Assembly (NCBI GenBank): GCA_963820545.1
Contig: CAWGAJ010000001.1
Span: forward strand, 1,364,001 to 1,428,000
Reading direction: 5' to 3'
From: CAWGAJ01 sp963820545
Lineage (GTDB): Bacteria > Planctomycetota > Planctomycetia > Pirellulales > Thermoguttaceae
Length of the DNA stretch: 64,000 nt
Position 1 is the stretch's first letter. Every line of letters begins with the position of its first letter. This document shows positions 8,459 through 17,212 of this stretch, one piece after another. The notes under the pieces were generated by a model, which worked only from the letters and a program-made list of their open reading frames with translations, ran no database searches and was not told the origin of the DNA. The position numbers and the translations under genes were made by a program.

Positions 8459-9886
8459 ATGGCCAAGGAACAATTTGGAAAGAGTGTCGTTGGCGTGGAT
8501 CGCAAATGGTGGGTGCTGCTGTCGATCGGCATCGGAACCTTTATGTCGGCGCTCGATGCCAGCATCGTTAACGCGATTCTTCCCGTGATCCGCGGCCAGT
8601 TCGACTGCGAAGTGGCCACTGTCCAGTGGGCCATCACCGTCTATTTGCTGGCCGTGAGCGTGTTGTTGCTCTCGTTTGGCCGATTGGGCGATCTCAGCGG
8701 GCACAAGCTGGTCTGCACATCCGGTTTCGGAGTGTTCGTGATCAGCTCGGCCCTCTGCGGCCTGTCGCCCAGCGTGACTATGCTTATTATCTTTCGCGGC
8801 ATTCAGGCCATTGGCGCGGCAATGCTTTTTGCCAGCTCTCCGGCGTTGTTGACCATGAACTTTCCGGCCAGCCAGCGCGGCCAGGCCCTGGGATTGCAGG
8901 CGACCATGACCTACCTGGGGCTGGCATTTGGTCCGGCGCTGGGAGGCTGGCTCACGCAGGCGTTTAGTTGGCGGGCAGTGTTCTACATCAACATTCCCGT
9001 CGGCATTTTGGCCCTGGCCTGCGGCATATACTTCATTCCTTCCAGTCGGCGTCCGGAGACCGCCGAGCGGTTTGACTTTCTGGGCGCACTGCTGTTCATG
9101 GCCGGATTGGTCGCCCTGCTCTTGGGACTCAACCAGGGACACCAGTGGGGCTGGGCGTCCTGGCAGATCCTCACGCTCATTGGCGCCAGTGCGCTGCTTT
9201 TGATATCCTTCGTCTTTCTCGAGCTGCGCACATCGTACCCGATGCTCGATTTGTCACTGTTTGGCAAGCGGGTGTTTTCGGCCTCGGTGAGCGCGGCAAT
9301 TTTCAATTATATTTGCATGGCGACGATCAACTTCCTCATGCCGTTCTATCTGATTCAAGGGCGGGGCATGGACCCGGCCTCGGCGGGAATCCTGCTTACA
9401 GTGCAGCCGCTCGTGATGGCGATTGCCGCGCCCATCAGCGGAACGATTTCCGATCGCATTCGCTCCAGTCTTCCTTCATCCATTGGCATGGCGATCCTGG
9501 CCGGCGGATCGTTGTTGCTCGCGCTGATCGGGGAACAGACGTCCTATCTCTATATTGCCGTGGTGTTCTGCATAACCGGCCTGGGCACGGGGATCTTCAT
9601 TAGTCCCAACAACAGCGCCCTGATGGGATCGGCTCCGCCAAATCGCCAGGGCATTGCCGCGGGTATGCTCGCTACCGCGCGTAACGTGGGCATGGTGCTG
9701 GGCGTGGGCCTGTCGGGCGCCGTAGTCACGACCGTCCTGGCCCAGGATTCGCACCGGACGCTCCCCGACGCAATTGCTCTGGGGATCCATGTGGCGACGA
9801 TCGCCGCGGTACTGGGCGGATTTGCCTCGCTGATTCGCCCCGGACGAGATGAGGCCGCTGATCAACAATCGCCGCCCGTCCCATAG
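8459..9886 (+). CDS. MFS transporter, DHA2 (EmrB/QacA, 14-helix) family drug-type exporter
   Basis: Proton-driven inner-membrane efflux pump of 475 residues. Helix 1 carries FMSALDASIVNAILPVI, the motif D1 of drug:H+ antiporters; the loop after helix 2 has GRLGDLSGHK (motif A); GPALGGWL near residue 160 is motif C. The hydrophobicity pattern fits 14 membrane segments. No membrane-fusion (EmrA) or outer-membrane partner is adjacent, so it may work alone. ATG 8459 is the only sensible start; the upstream sequence is CCTCCTTCCC with no clear Shine-Dalgarno. The drug or metabolite exported is not predictable. The gene converges on the thioredoxin gene with a hairpin between them. Confidence 0.88.
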   Translation: MAKEQFGKSVVGVDRKWWVLLSIGIGTFMSALDASIVNAILPVIRGQFDCEVATVQWAITVYLLAVSVLLLSFGRLGDLSGHKLVCTSGFGVFVISSALCGLSPSVTMLIIFRGIQAIGAAMLFASSPALLTMNFPASQRGQALGLQATMTYLGLAFGPALGGWLTQAFSWRAVFYINIPVGILALACGIYFIPSSRRPETAERFDFLGALLFMAGLVALLLGLNQGHQWGWASWQILTLIGASALLLISFVFLELRTSYPMLDLSLFGKRVFSASVSAAIFNYICMATINFLMPFYLIQGRGMDPASAGILLTVQPLVMAIAAPISGTISDRIRSSLPSSIGMAILAGGSLLLALIGEQTSYLYIAVVFCITGLGTGIFISPNNSALMGSAPPNRQGIAAGMLATARNVGMVLGVGLSGAVVTTVLAQDSHRTLPDAIALGIHVATIAAVLGGFASLIRPGRDEAADQQSPPVP

Positions 9887-10004
9887 ACTGGATCAAAAAG
9901 TGGCAAGTTCTATACCCAGGCTCGTCGTGGGCACGTGTGGAGTGCAGACGCTGCATCATGGCCACCCAAGCATTCTCCTTCAGCAGATGGCACCCATGCT
10001 GAGT

Positions 10005-10033
10005 TGTAAGACGGATTTCAAATCCGTCTTACA
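10005..10033. terminator. bidirectional hairpin between convergent genes
   Basis: Palindrome TGTAAGACGGATTTC followed by AAATCCGTCTTACA between the MFS stop (9886) and the end of the thioredoxin gene (10071). It is the same family as the GACGAC hairpins, with paired changes in both arms that keep the stem. Being symmetric and placed between convergent genes, it could end both transcripts. Confidence 0.7.
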
Positions 10034-10070
10034 GCCTACAGCCTTAGATCTCAAGCCTCCAGTCTCTTCT

Positions 10071-11393
10071 TTAGCGCAACTGCTGCCCGGTATGATTCGA
10101 GGCCTGGATTGCCTGCAACGCTTGATTGGCGTAATAGGCGGGATTTTTGGAGAATTTTTCCAAGGCCGCTTCATCGGCGAAGAGAAATACATGGTTGTTG
10201 AAGAGCACGCCGTGTTCGCGCATGCCCGTGATGGTTTGCCCCTTTTCGACGGCCTGGACGATGTCATTGCCTGAGATTACCGGAGCATAACGGTCTGGAT
10301 CAGTGAAAAACCGGCGTTGTTCTTCGGCGCCGGCGAACAGATACGTTCGTCCACGATGAATCGCTCCCCAGCGGTGGTCGCCCGGGACCCATTGCTGTTT
10401 TTCCGTTAAACTCACCGGGCAAAAGCCGTCCAGACATATTGGCGGATTACTCCCTGACGACAATGAGGCGGCGTTGGCAGCCGGAGGAACTTGCCGTTGC
10501 AGGCTGGCCGTCAGTGCCGGCGAAGCTAGGTTGGAAACCGGGGCGACTTGCTGCGGCGCATTCGCTACCGGCGGCGGCAAGGAAAGATTAGCAGCCGGCG
10601 AAACCTGGCGCGGAACGTTGGCCATCACAGGCGGCGATGTGCCATAAACCGGCGGCATTGAATTTGCCTGCGCTTGATTTGATGCTTGTGCGTTCAGATC
10701 AGGGCCGACAATTGGTTGTTGCTGCGCATAAGACGGCGATGTGCTGATGGGGCTTGATCGGAGAGCCTCTTGGGGAACTGTCGCTGCTGAAGCGGACTGG
10801 GGATTACGTGAATCGCCACGGAAGTAATCTGCATAACGGCCATCAGAAAAGTTAGGTACATTGGAAGGTTGGTTATTCGCCGCAAACTGCTCTGTAATCG
10901 GACGATCGGCCGAACGTGCGGGAATACTGGCCGGCACTTGCGCCCTCTGACCTGCGATTTCTTGTCTCGCGGCTGCCGCTACTTGATTTAAACGAAAGAC
11001 AATTTGTGAGGCATCGCTTCGTCCGCGGATCACATCCACAACATTGCCCTGGGGAGTAATGATTACTTGCGTGGGCAAGGCGGTGATGCCGTATTGTTTG
11101 GCTGTGGCAGGCATCAAATCCGCGTTGATCCTCACCGGCACATAGTTGGCCTGCAATGCCGCGCCTATTGCCGGCTGATTAAAAACTTCCTCTTCCATCC
11201 TTTTACAGGCGCCGCACCAGGGGGCCCAAAAATGGATCAGCACCAGACGATTGCTCTGGGCGGCCAATCGTTGGGCGTTTTCCAGATTAGATTCCCAGGA
11301 AAAGGGTTGCTGGGCAAATGCCGATGTCTGGAAAATTAAGCTCCCCAGAATCAGCCCCATTCCCAGGCAATACAGCCTATTTATATTCCACAT
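10071..11393 (-). CDS. secreted thioredoxin-fold protein with C-terminal YHS-like repeats
   Basis: Exported protein of about 440 residues. The signal peptide ends near IFQTSAFAQQ. Residues about 30-145 form a thioredoxin-like domain with the active site WAPWCGACKRM and the cis-proline region ITALPTQVII. A low-complexity Pro/Gln/Ser/Ala linker of about 190 residues follows. The last 110 residues hold ICLDGFCPVSLTEKQQWV and HRWGAIHRGRTYLFAGAE, a YHS-like domain, then a second similar unit (GVLFNNHVFLFADEAALEKF), which suggests metal or thiol binding. It probably handles periplasmic disulfides or metals. ATG 11393 is chosen over 11423 because GAGGCGGG lies just upstream and the signal peptide begins there. 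Confidence 0.82.
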   Translation of the reverse strand: MWNINRLYCLGMGLILGSLIFQTSAFAQQPFSWESNLENAQRLAAQSNRLVLIHFWAPWCGACKRMEEEVFNQPAIGAALQANYVPVRINADLMPATAKQYGITALPTQVIITPQGNVVDVIRGRSDASQIVFRLNQVAAAARQEIAGQRAQVPASIPARSADRPITEQFAANNQPSNVPNFSDGRYADYFRGDSRNPQSASAATVPQEALRSSPISTSPSYAQQQPIVGPDLNAQASNQAQANSMPPVYGTSPPVMANVPRQVSPAANLSLPPPVANAPQQVAPVSNLASPALTASLQRQVPPAANAASLSSGSNPPICLDGFCPVSLTEKQQWVPGDHRWGAIHRGRTYLFAGAEEQRRFFTDPDRYAPVISGNDIVQAVEKGQTITGMREHGVLFNNHVFLFADEAALEKFSKNPAYYANQALQAIQASNHTGQQLR

Positions 11394-12447
11394 ATTACCC
11401 GCCTCAAAGACAATAACAACCATTTAATGCCAGACCATCGTCTTTTACTTATCGGAAACCGAAAGGCATTAAATAGTGCTAAAGTTTGCGGATTGTGGTA
11501 GTTTTACCGGGGTTTTCTGGAATTCTGGGAAAAATGCGGTTTTTTATCTTGCGTTTAAATTACGAATAATGTATAAAAATGTTGGAGTTAGATAACCCGT
11601 TATTCCCCGGTTGTTGGTAATCGGGATCTTTTGGTAGATTTCGGGTATTGTCCGGCCGCTAATAAAAGGCTGACAGATCTGTCGTCCAGGCATACCACCC
11701 AATACGGTGGATTGTTTCCTTCGCGGCAGTTGTAATGATTTAAGTAGCAAAATGCCTTATTCGTAATTGCACCTCCTTCATTTTTGCGAAATGTCTTTGT
11801 TATATTTGGCTGTAGGTTTATAACAGGCGTCCTGCCGGCGATTGCTTAATTAAAAAGGTTCTGCTAATAAAAGCCATAATGACGGATGCCGGGAACCAAG
11901 CTCCCCACAAAAAAATAAGAATAGTCGTTTGACCGAAAAACGTCGCATAACTAAGAAGATTACCGGAAAATTTGGAGATCGAACATTAAAGGCTTGACAG
12001 CAAAATCCGTTTGGGTATGATGACAGTTGTTTACGCTCTACCGAGCAGGTGAGTGTTCTCGGCTGGCGGTTTCCGAAGGTATCCGTGCTACACGTAAAGT
12101 CGGTCAAGCGGTCCGAAAGCGGCGTTTGATACCGCAGCATTTGCTCCGGATGTACTTTCAGAACAAGCGAGCAGATTCCAATCCTAGGCGTGAGGAAGTA
12201 TTATTTTCTACGCGCCCAGTGAAATAATGCTTGTTATTCCGGCGATTGTGATGCCGGGATAAGTATAAGTTCTCAAAAAGGCGTTCGGTTTTCCCGAAAC
12301 AGAAAGAAAGCATGCGCATTGCAATAGTCGACTTGCAACGTGCGAAACGAACACCTGGTTAAAACTCACACTGTGATCGACGATATCGAATAGAGTCAAG
12401 CTCAGCAGCCATTCTTTCTGCCGCTTGGACAAATATCCGCTCTGGAC
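11394..12447. other. long intergenic and leader region upstream of rho
   Basis: About 1 kb with no convincing gene on either strand; the short ORFs here have no family-like sequence. Visible items: a 10-bp perfect inverted repeat ATTTAATGCC/GGCATTAAAT (11422-11431 and 11465-11474) upstream of the thioredoxin gene, a possible operator; and a strong promoter-like site at 11994-12021 pointing at rho, leaving a leader of about 420 nt. The leader contains CCGAG..CTCGG and other short stems but matches no RNA family I know. Confidence 0.6.
11994..12021 (+). promoter_or_regulatory. sigma70-type promoter driving the rho leader
   Basis: TTGACA (11994-11999), 16-bp spacer, TATGAT (12016-12021). A perfect -35 and a near-perfect -10 in an otherwise gene-free stretch. 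Predicted transcription start near 12028, giving a long 5' leader before rho. Confidence 0.65.
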
Positions 12448-13800
12448 GTGGCTATAGGCCCCGATGCAGCCAGGAGGGTTTTTCAGAACAGGACAAAGGG
12501 GTCCATTAAGGTACTTAAACTATATATGGGAAAAAGGAAAAAAATTGGTCGAATTCGCACCCGAGGCGGCGCCTACGGCCCAAGCATGCATCGTCTGCAA
12601 AACCGAAGCATGAGATTTCCCGCCAACGGCAACGGCAACTATAAGCAGCCGGAACCCACCGATAACGGCGAGCCCGGACCAGTCGAACCCGGCGGCGGCG
12701 TTCTGGAACTGCACCCCAACGGCTACGGCTTCCTCCGCGATCCTACGAACAATTACATGCGGGAAATAACCGACCCCTTTGTGCCCGGCAGCATGATCGA
12801 AAAATACGGCTTGCGCGAAGGCGTGCACATCCGCGGCATGGTTCAAGGGCCCCGTCGCCAACAAGGGCCTCGGCTGCGGGAAATCATCGACGTCGACGGC
12901 ATGCCTCCCGAGGAGTATAAAAACGTCAAAACCTTCGACGAACTTACGCCTATCAATCCCGAGTACTGGCTCAAACTCGAAGTCGGGTCTGAACCGCTCA
13001 CCACCCGGGTCATGGACCTGTTGACTCCCTTGGGAAAAGGCCAACGGGCATTGATCGTCAGCCCGCCCCGGGCCGGCAAGACCATCCTCTTGCAGCACAT
13101 CAGCCTGGGCATATCCACGAACTATCCCGGCGTCAAGCTGATCGTGCTCTTGATCGACGAGCGACCCGAAGAAGTGACCGACATGCGCCGCGCCGTAAAC
13201 GGCGAGGTCGTGGCCAGCAGCCTCGACCGCGACATCGAAAGCCACGTGCGCCTTTCGCAACTCGTGGTGGAACGCTGCAAGCGCCTGGCCGAAATGGGCA
13301 AGGACGTGGTCCTGCTGTTGGACTCCATTACGCGCTTGGCCCGGGCGTTCAACAAATGGGTGGGCAATACCGGCCGAACCATGAGCGGAGGGGTCGACAT
13401 CAAGGCCATGGATATCCCCAAAAAACTCTTCGCCACCGCCCGCTTGTTCGAGGAAGGCGGCTCGCTGACCATTGTCGGCACCGCGCTTATTGATACCGGC
13501 AGCCGCATGGACGAGCTGATCTTCCAGGAGTTCAAGGGCACGGGCAACATGGAACTGGTGCTGGATCGCAAACTGGCCGATCGCCGCGTGTGGCCGGCCA
13601 TCGACATCAGCCAGTCGGGCACGCGCCGCGAGGAAAAACTCCTCCCTGCGGAAACCTTGCACGCGGTGACCATGCTCCGCCGCACCCTCTCCACCATGCA
13701 CCCGGTCGACGCCATGGAACAACTCACCGCCAAGCTGGCCAAGTTCAAGTCGAACAAGGAATTCATCAATCTAATCAGCGGATCGAAAAATATGGATTAG
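12448..13800 (+). CDS. rho: transcription termination factor Rho
   Basis: Hexameric RNA helicase that ends transcription. An OB or cold-shock-like RNA-binding domain begins at GVLELHPNGYGFLRD (about residue 85). The ATPase domain has Walker A PPRAGKT (near 207), the stretch DVVLLLDSITRLARAFNKW with the Walker B aspartate, and the R-loop GGVDIKAMDIPKKLF; the C-terminus is canonical (KLAKFKSNKEFINLISG). The N-terminal helical domain of E. coli Rho is not recognisable; a basic, Gly/Asn/Pro-rich stretch of about 80 residues takes its place, as in other planctomycete Rho proteins. The start is uncertain: GTG 12448 is the longest option, ATG 12526 (MGKRKKIGRIRTRGG) is equally plausible, and neither has a strong Shine-Dalgarno. 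A long promoter-proximal leader suggests autoregulation. Confidence 0.93.
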   Translation: MAIGPDAARRVFQNRTKGSIKVLKLYMGKRKKIGRIRTRGGAYGPSMHRLQNRSMRFPANGNGNYKQPEPTDNGEPGPVEPGGGVLELHPNGYGFLRDPTNNYMREITDPFVPGSMIEKYGLREGVHIRGMVQGPRRQQGPRLREIIDVDGMPPEEYKNVKTFDELTPINPEYWLKLEVGSEPLTTRVMDLLTPLGKGQRALIVSPPRAGKTILLQHISLGISTNYPGVKLIVLLIDERPEEVTDMRRAVNGEVVASSLDRDIESHVRLSQLVVERCKRLAEMGKDVVLLLDSITRLARAFNKWVGNTGRTMSGGVDIKAMDIPKKLFATARLFEEGGSLTIVGTALIDTGSRMDELIFQEFKGTGNMELVLDRKLADRRVWPAIDISQSGTRREEKLLPAETLHAVTMLRRTLSTMHPVDAMEQLTAKLAKFKSNKEFINLISGSKNMD

Positions 13801-13844
13801 TGGTTAGTGGGCAGTGGTCGGTGGACAGTGGTTAGTGCGTTTCA

Positions 13845-13869
13845 TTTAGCCGCGACCCGCAGGGGAGCG
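13845..13869 (-). repeat. distant REP copy of the RAYT-associated 25-mer
   Basis: Reverse-orientation copy of the element at 2277-2300, identical over 24-25 bp, lying 45 bp after the rho stop codon. It is the only copy seen away from the transposase gene in this window. Confidence 0.8.
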
Positions 13870-13890
13870 GGTACTTCGATAAGCGGTTTG

Positions 13891-13989
13891 TAGGACGACT
13901 TTGAAAGTCGTCCTATATCGTCTAGAACGCTGCTCACTATGGTGTAGCGTATAGAATCTCTAGAAAATTCACCGGCCGCAAGCGGCCGG
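13891..13989. repeat. two hairpin repeats downstream of rho
   Basis: TAGGACGACTTTGAAAGTCG at 13891-13915 belongs to the GACGAC hairpin family and could be the rho terminator. At 13972-13989 CCGGCCGC-AA-GCGGCCGG is a perfect 8-bp stem with a two-base loop followed by GCTAAA, a different palindrome. Before them (13799-13840) is a low-complexity GTGGTTAGTGGGCAGTGG run. Confidence 0.7.
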
Positions 13990-14052
13990 GCTAAACAGAC
14001 GCTACATCCTCTTGAACCTCGCTCTAGCCGAGACCGGGCACCGACTCTTTAT

Positions 14053-14272
14053 TTATTCGGATGGCTGATCCACAGTCTGATATATTATCCCGTGAAGATT
14101 TTTCTCTTTTTCGATACGTCGCATGGTATCTTCGGCCTTTGCTCGGCGCTGGACGACGGCCTTGTGTTCTTGTTGATCGAATGGGAGTTCTTTGTACTCA
14201 CACATTGTAAGGCACGCCTCGAAGTGTTCGAGATCATGCGAATTCGCTCGTCAGCCCTTTGTCATGCGGCAT
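14053..14272 (-). pseudogene. small charged protein, probably frameshifted
   Basis: On the minus strand a reading frame ends at 14053 and reads protein-like over 50 or more residues: CEYKELPFDQQEHKAVVQRR then AKAEDTMRRIEKEKN, a charged, helix-forming stretch. It is open upstream only to about 14240. A one-base shift at about 14235 would join it to a frame starting at ATG 14272 (MPHDKGLTSEFA), for a product of about 73 residues. An internal start at 14205 would give 50 residues. No family recognised. Confidence 0.35.
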
Positions 14273-14349
14273 CGGTTGCAAACGGGGCGGGAAAAGCGCC
14301 TTGACTGGTGAATAAACAAAGGGCAAACTAATAATATGTAACCATTTCC

Positions 14350-14433
14350 GGAGGGTAAGCGAATGGCTAGCGGCCACACTGGAAATGTGGTGCCCCAGTA
14401 ATGGGGTTGCGGGTTCGAGCCCCGTGCCCTCCG
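14350..14433 (+). tRNA. tRNA-Ser (anticodon GGA)
   Basis: Acceptor arms GGAGGGT (14350-14356) and GCCCTCC (14426-14432) pair with one T-G wobble, and the discriminator is G. Anticodon stem CCACA/TGTGG encloses the loop CTGGAAA, with GGA at 14381-14383. The long variable arm (CCCC AGTAAT GGGG) and T-loop GGTTCGAGCC are typical of class II tRNA-Ser. The 3' CCA is not encoded. Confidence 0.93.
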
Positions 14434-14675
14434 CTGCTAATCCTGACCCCGTAAACTTGCGGGGGTATTATCTTTCTTGTCCGTCCCACAAGCGCCCCTC
14501 GCCGTCTAAAATACAGCCCATCTCGACCTTCTATCATGGTCTATCCAACAAAACAGGAAAAACATTGACGAATGCCTTCTCTGCCCAATACATTAATATT
14601 AAAGTAAAATACAGGTTATTACCGGACATTTGGATAGACTATCTCTAATAAATCTTAGCCAGACATCTCAGTAAA
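14434..14675. other. intergenic region between tRNA-Ser and the GH2 gene
   Basis: AT-rich and without a convincing gene or RNA. I see no strong promoter; the GH2 start at 14676 has no clear Shine-Dalgarno. Confidence 0.5.
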
Positions 14676-17212
14676 ATGCTCCGTTTGACAGGTTCGCTTG
14701 TAATCCTCTTGTTAGCTACTGCTGTTTTGGCAGATGTCGCAGGGCCCGCCGATTCTCCTGAGCGTGCGCGAATCACCATCTCTTTCGACCAGGATTGGCG
14801 CTTTCTCCAGGCCGATGCCCCGGTGCCGAGAAACCCGACTTTGACGACGCTACATGGCGGAGCTTGAACGTACCTCATGACTGGAGTATCGAAGGCCCCT
14901 TTGAGGAGAAAAATCCTGCCGGCGGCGCGGGCGCGTTTCTGCCTGCCGGCGTGGGCTGGTATCGCAAGCATTTTACCCTCCCGGCCGACTATGCCCGGCG
15001 GCGCGTGTTCATTGAGTTTGACGGCGTGATGGCCAATAGCGAGGTCTGGATCAACGGCCGCCATCTCGGCAAGCGGCCTTATGGTTACGTCAGTTTCCGT
15101 TATGATCTCACGGGGAGTCTTTTCTTCGGCGAAAACCAGCCGAACGTCCTGGCCGTGCGCGCCGATAATTCCGCTCAGCCTGCTTCGCGCTGGTACAGCG
15201 GAGCGGGCATCTACCGTCACGTTCGCCTGGTGGCAACTGATTCCGTACACATTGACCACTGGGGCACCTTTGTCACCACGCCCAAGGTCGAATCCGCTCA
15301 AGCCGTAGTCTACGTGCAAACCACGGTGGTCAATCAATCCGACGTTCCGCGCGAGGTCGCGGTGCAAATGACCATCTTAGCCCCGGATGGTCAAGCTGTG
15401 CAAACCGCCGAGACAACACCTCAAACCATTCCGGCCGGAAAATCCACGGATTTCCCGCAAGAGATCCCCGTCAATAATCCGCAACTCTGGGATCTTGATC
15501 GTCCGTTGCTTTATCGCGCCGTTGTCAAGGTTTGCGCGGGCAGCGCCGTGCTCGATGAGGAGGCAACGACTTTCGGCATACGCGATTTCCGGTTTGAGGC
15601 CGACACCGGCTTCTGGCTCAACGGCAAGAATTTTAAGATCAAGGGCGTTGGTCTGCATCACGATTGCGGGGCCCTGGGCGCGGCGGCGCCGCTGCGGGCC
15701 TGGCAGCGCCGGCTCGAAGCGCTCAAGCAGATCGGCTGCAATGCCGTGCGCACGGTCCACAATCCGCCGGCGCCCGAGTTTTTCGACCTCTGCGACCAGC
15801 TGGGACTGCTGGTGATGGACGAATTCTTCGATTGCTGGACCGTGGGGAAGAACAGCTACGACATGCGTCTCTTTTTTAACGATTGCTGGAAAATTGATCC
15901 GCGTGGCATGGTCTGTTGTGACAGTTTCGGATTAATTATAATGTACGAATACTTTGATTTATGGAAAGTGGGAAAGAATCACTTCGACTATCACCTCTTT
16001 TTCAAGGAGTGGTCGAAAATCGATGCCCGCGATATTGTCCGCCGCGACCGCAACCATCCCAGCGTCATTCTTTATTGTGTCGGCAACGAAATTCGCGACA
16101 CGCGCAAGGCCGAACTTGCCAAGGAAATCCTTAAAGGCCTGATCGAGATCTGCCACGGAAACGATCCCACACGGCCGGTCACTCAGGCCTTGTTCCGCCC
16201 GGAAGTCAGCCATGATTTCGACAACGGCCTGGCCGACATGTTGGACGTCATTGGCACGAACTACCGCGAGAAGGAATTACTCGCCGCACATCAAGCAAAG
16301 CCCACTCGCAAGATCATCGGTACCGAGCAAGGCCATGATCGCCGTGTTTGGCTCACCTTGCGCGACAATCCGTCCGAGGCCGGCCAGTTCCTTTGGACCG
16401 GCATCGACTACCTGGGCGAGTCGCGCAACTGGCCGATAGTCGCCTCAGGGGCCGGCCTTTTAGACCTTACCGGCGCGCCAAAACCCATGGCATACCAACG
16501 GCAAAGTTGGTGGAGCGATAAACCCATGGTCCACGCGACCCGCCGGATTTCCATCCCCCGTCCCACTCCGCCGGACCCCGGTTTTGAGCCGCTCGATCGC
16601 CAGCAAGCGCTATTCTCCGACTGGACTCCGCAAAAGTCCGATCCTCACGAGGAGAACGTCGAAGTTTATAGCAACTGCGAGGACGTGGAATTGATCCTTA
16701 ACGGCAAAACGCTCGGCTCGCAAGCGCACAACGCCGACGACGCGCCGCGCACCTGGAAAGTTCCCTTTGCACCCGGGACTATTAAAGCCATCGGCAAAAA
16801 CAAAGGCGAAATTGTCGCCACGCACGAACTGCGCACCGCCGGCAAGCCGTCGAAAATAATCCTCACTGCCGACAACCTGAAACTTGCCGCCGACTGGGAC
16901 GACGTGTGTTATGTAACCGCCGCTGTGGCTGATGAAAACAACGTACCTCATCCATCGGCAAACGATTTGATAACCTTCAAGCTCGAGGGGCCGGGAGTGA
17001 TTGCCGGCGTGGAAAACGGCGATCGTTCCAGTCACGAACCGTTCCAGGCCTCCCAGCGCAACGTCTTCCAAGGCCGTTGCGTCGCCATTATCAAGGCCAC
17101 GGCTCCATCGGGCCGGATAATTCTAAGCGCTTCCGCGCCGATTTGGCGGGCGCATCGATCACCATCGAGAGCGTTGCCGCGCCATCCACAAAAAATCCGA
17201 AAACTTCGATAG
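14676..17212 (+). CDS. glycoside hydrolase family 2 (beta-galactosidase-like), frameshifted and fused in frame to the next ORF
   Basis: Secreted GH2 enzyme. The signal peptide (MLRLTGSLVILLLATAVLAD) and DQDWRFLQAD are in the first frame; at about 14820 the sequence moves to the frame with GAEKPDFDDATWRSLNVPHD. Domains: sugar-binding jelly roll (to about residue 200), immunoglobulin-like domain, TIM barrel with acid/base Glu in CVGNEIRDT and nucleophile Glu in KIIGTEQGHDR, then C-terminal beta domains. The barrel contains an exact-length tandem duplication of 42 codons (15794-16045). The C-terminal domain does not end at 17212: GRIILSASA continues out of frame as ADLAGASITIESV after about 17137, so after correcting one missing G the protein runs into the esterase domains. 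It probably removes galactose-type side chains from pectin. Confidence 0.85.
15794..16045 (+). repeat. diverged in-frame tandem duplication of 126 bp inside GH2
   Basis: Copy 1 (15794-15919) and copy 2 (15920-16045) are adjacent, each 42 codons. They align without gaps: GLLVMDEFFDCWTVGKN with GLIIMYEYFDLWKVGKN, and LFFNDCWKIDPRGMV with LFFKEWSKIDARDIV. DNA similarity is much lower than protein similarity and copy 2 is AT-richer, so the duplication is old or came from a paralogue. Confidence 0.8.

Noticed and set aside
11850..12432. Minus-strand ORFs of 96 and 74 codons in the rho leader
   Set aside because: No start signals or recognisable sequence; they overlap the predicted promoter and leader.
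12520..13722. 400-codon minus-strand ORF opposite rho
   Set aside because: Antisense shadow of a GC-rich conserved gene; its translation (His/Asp/Gly rich) resembles no family.
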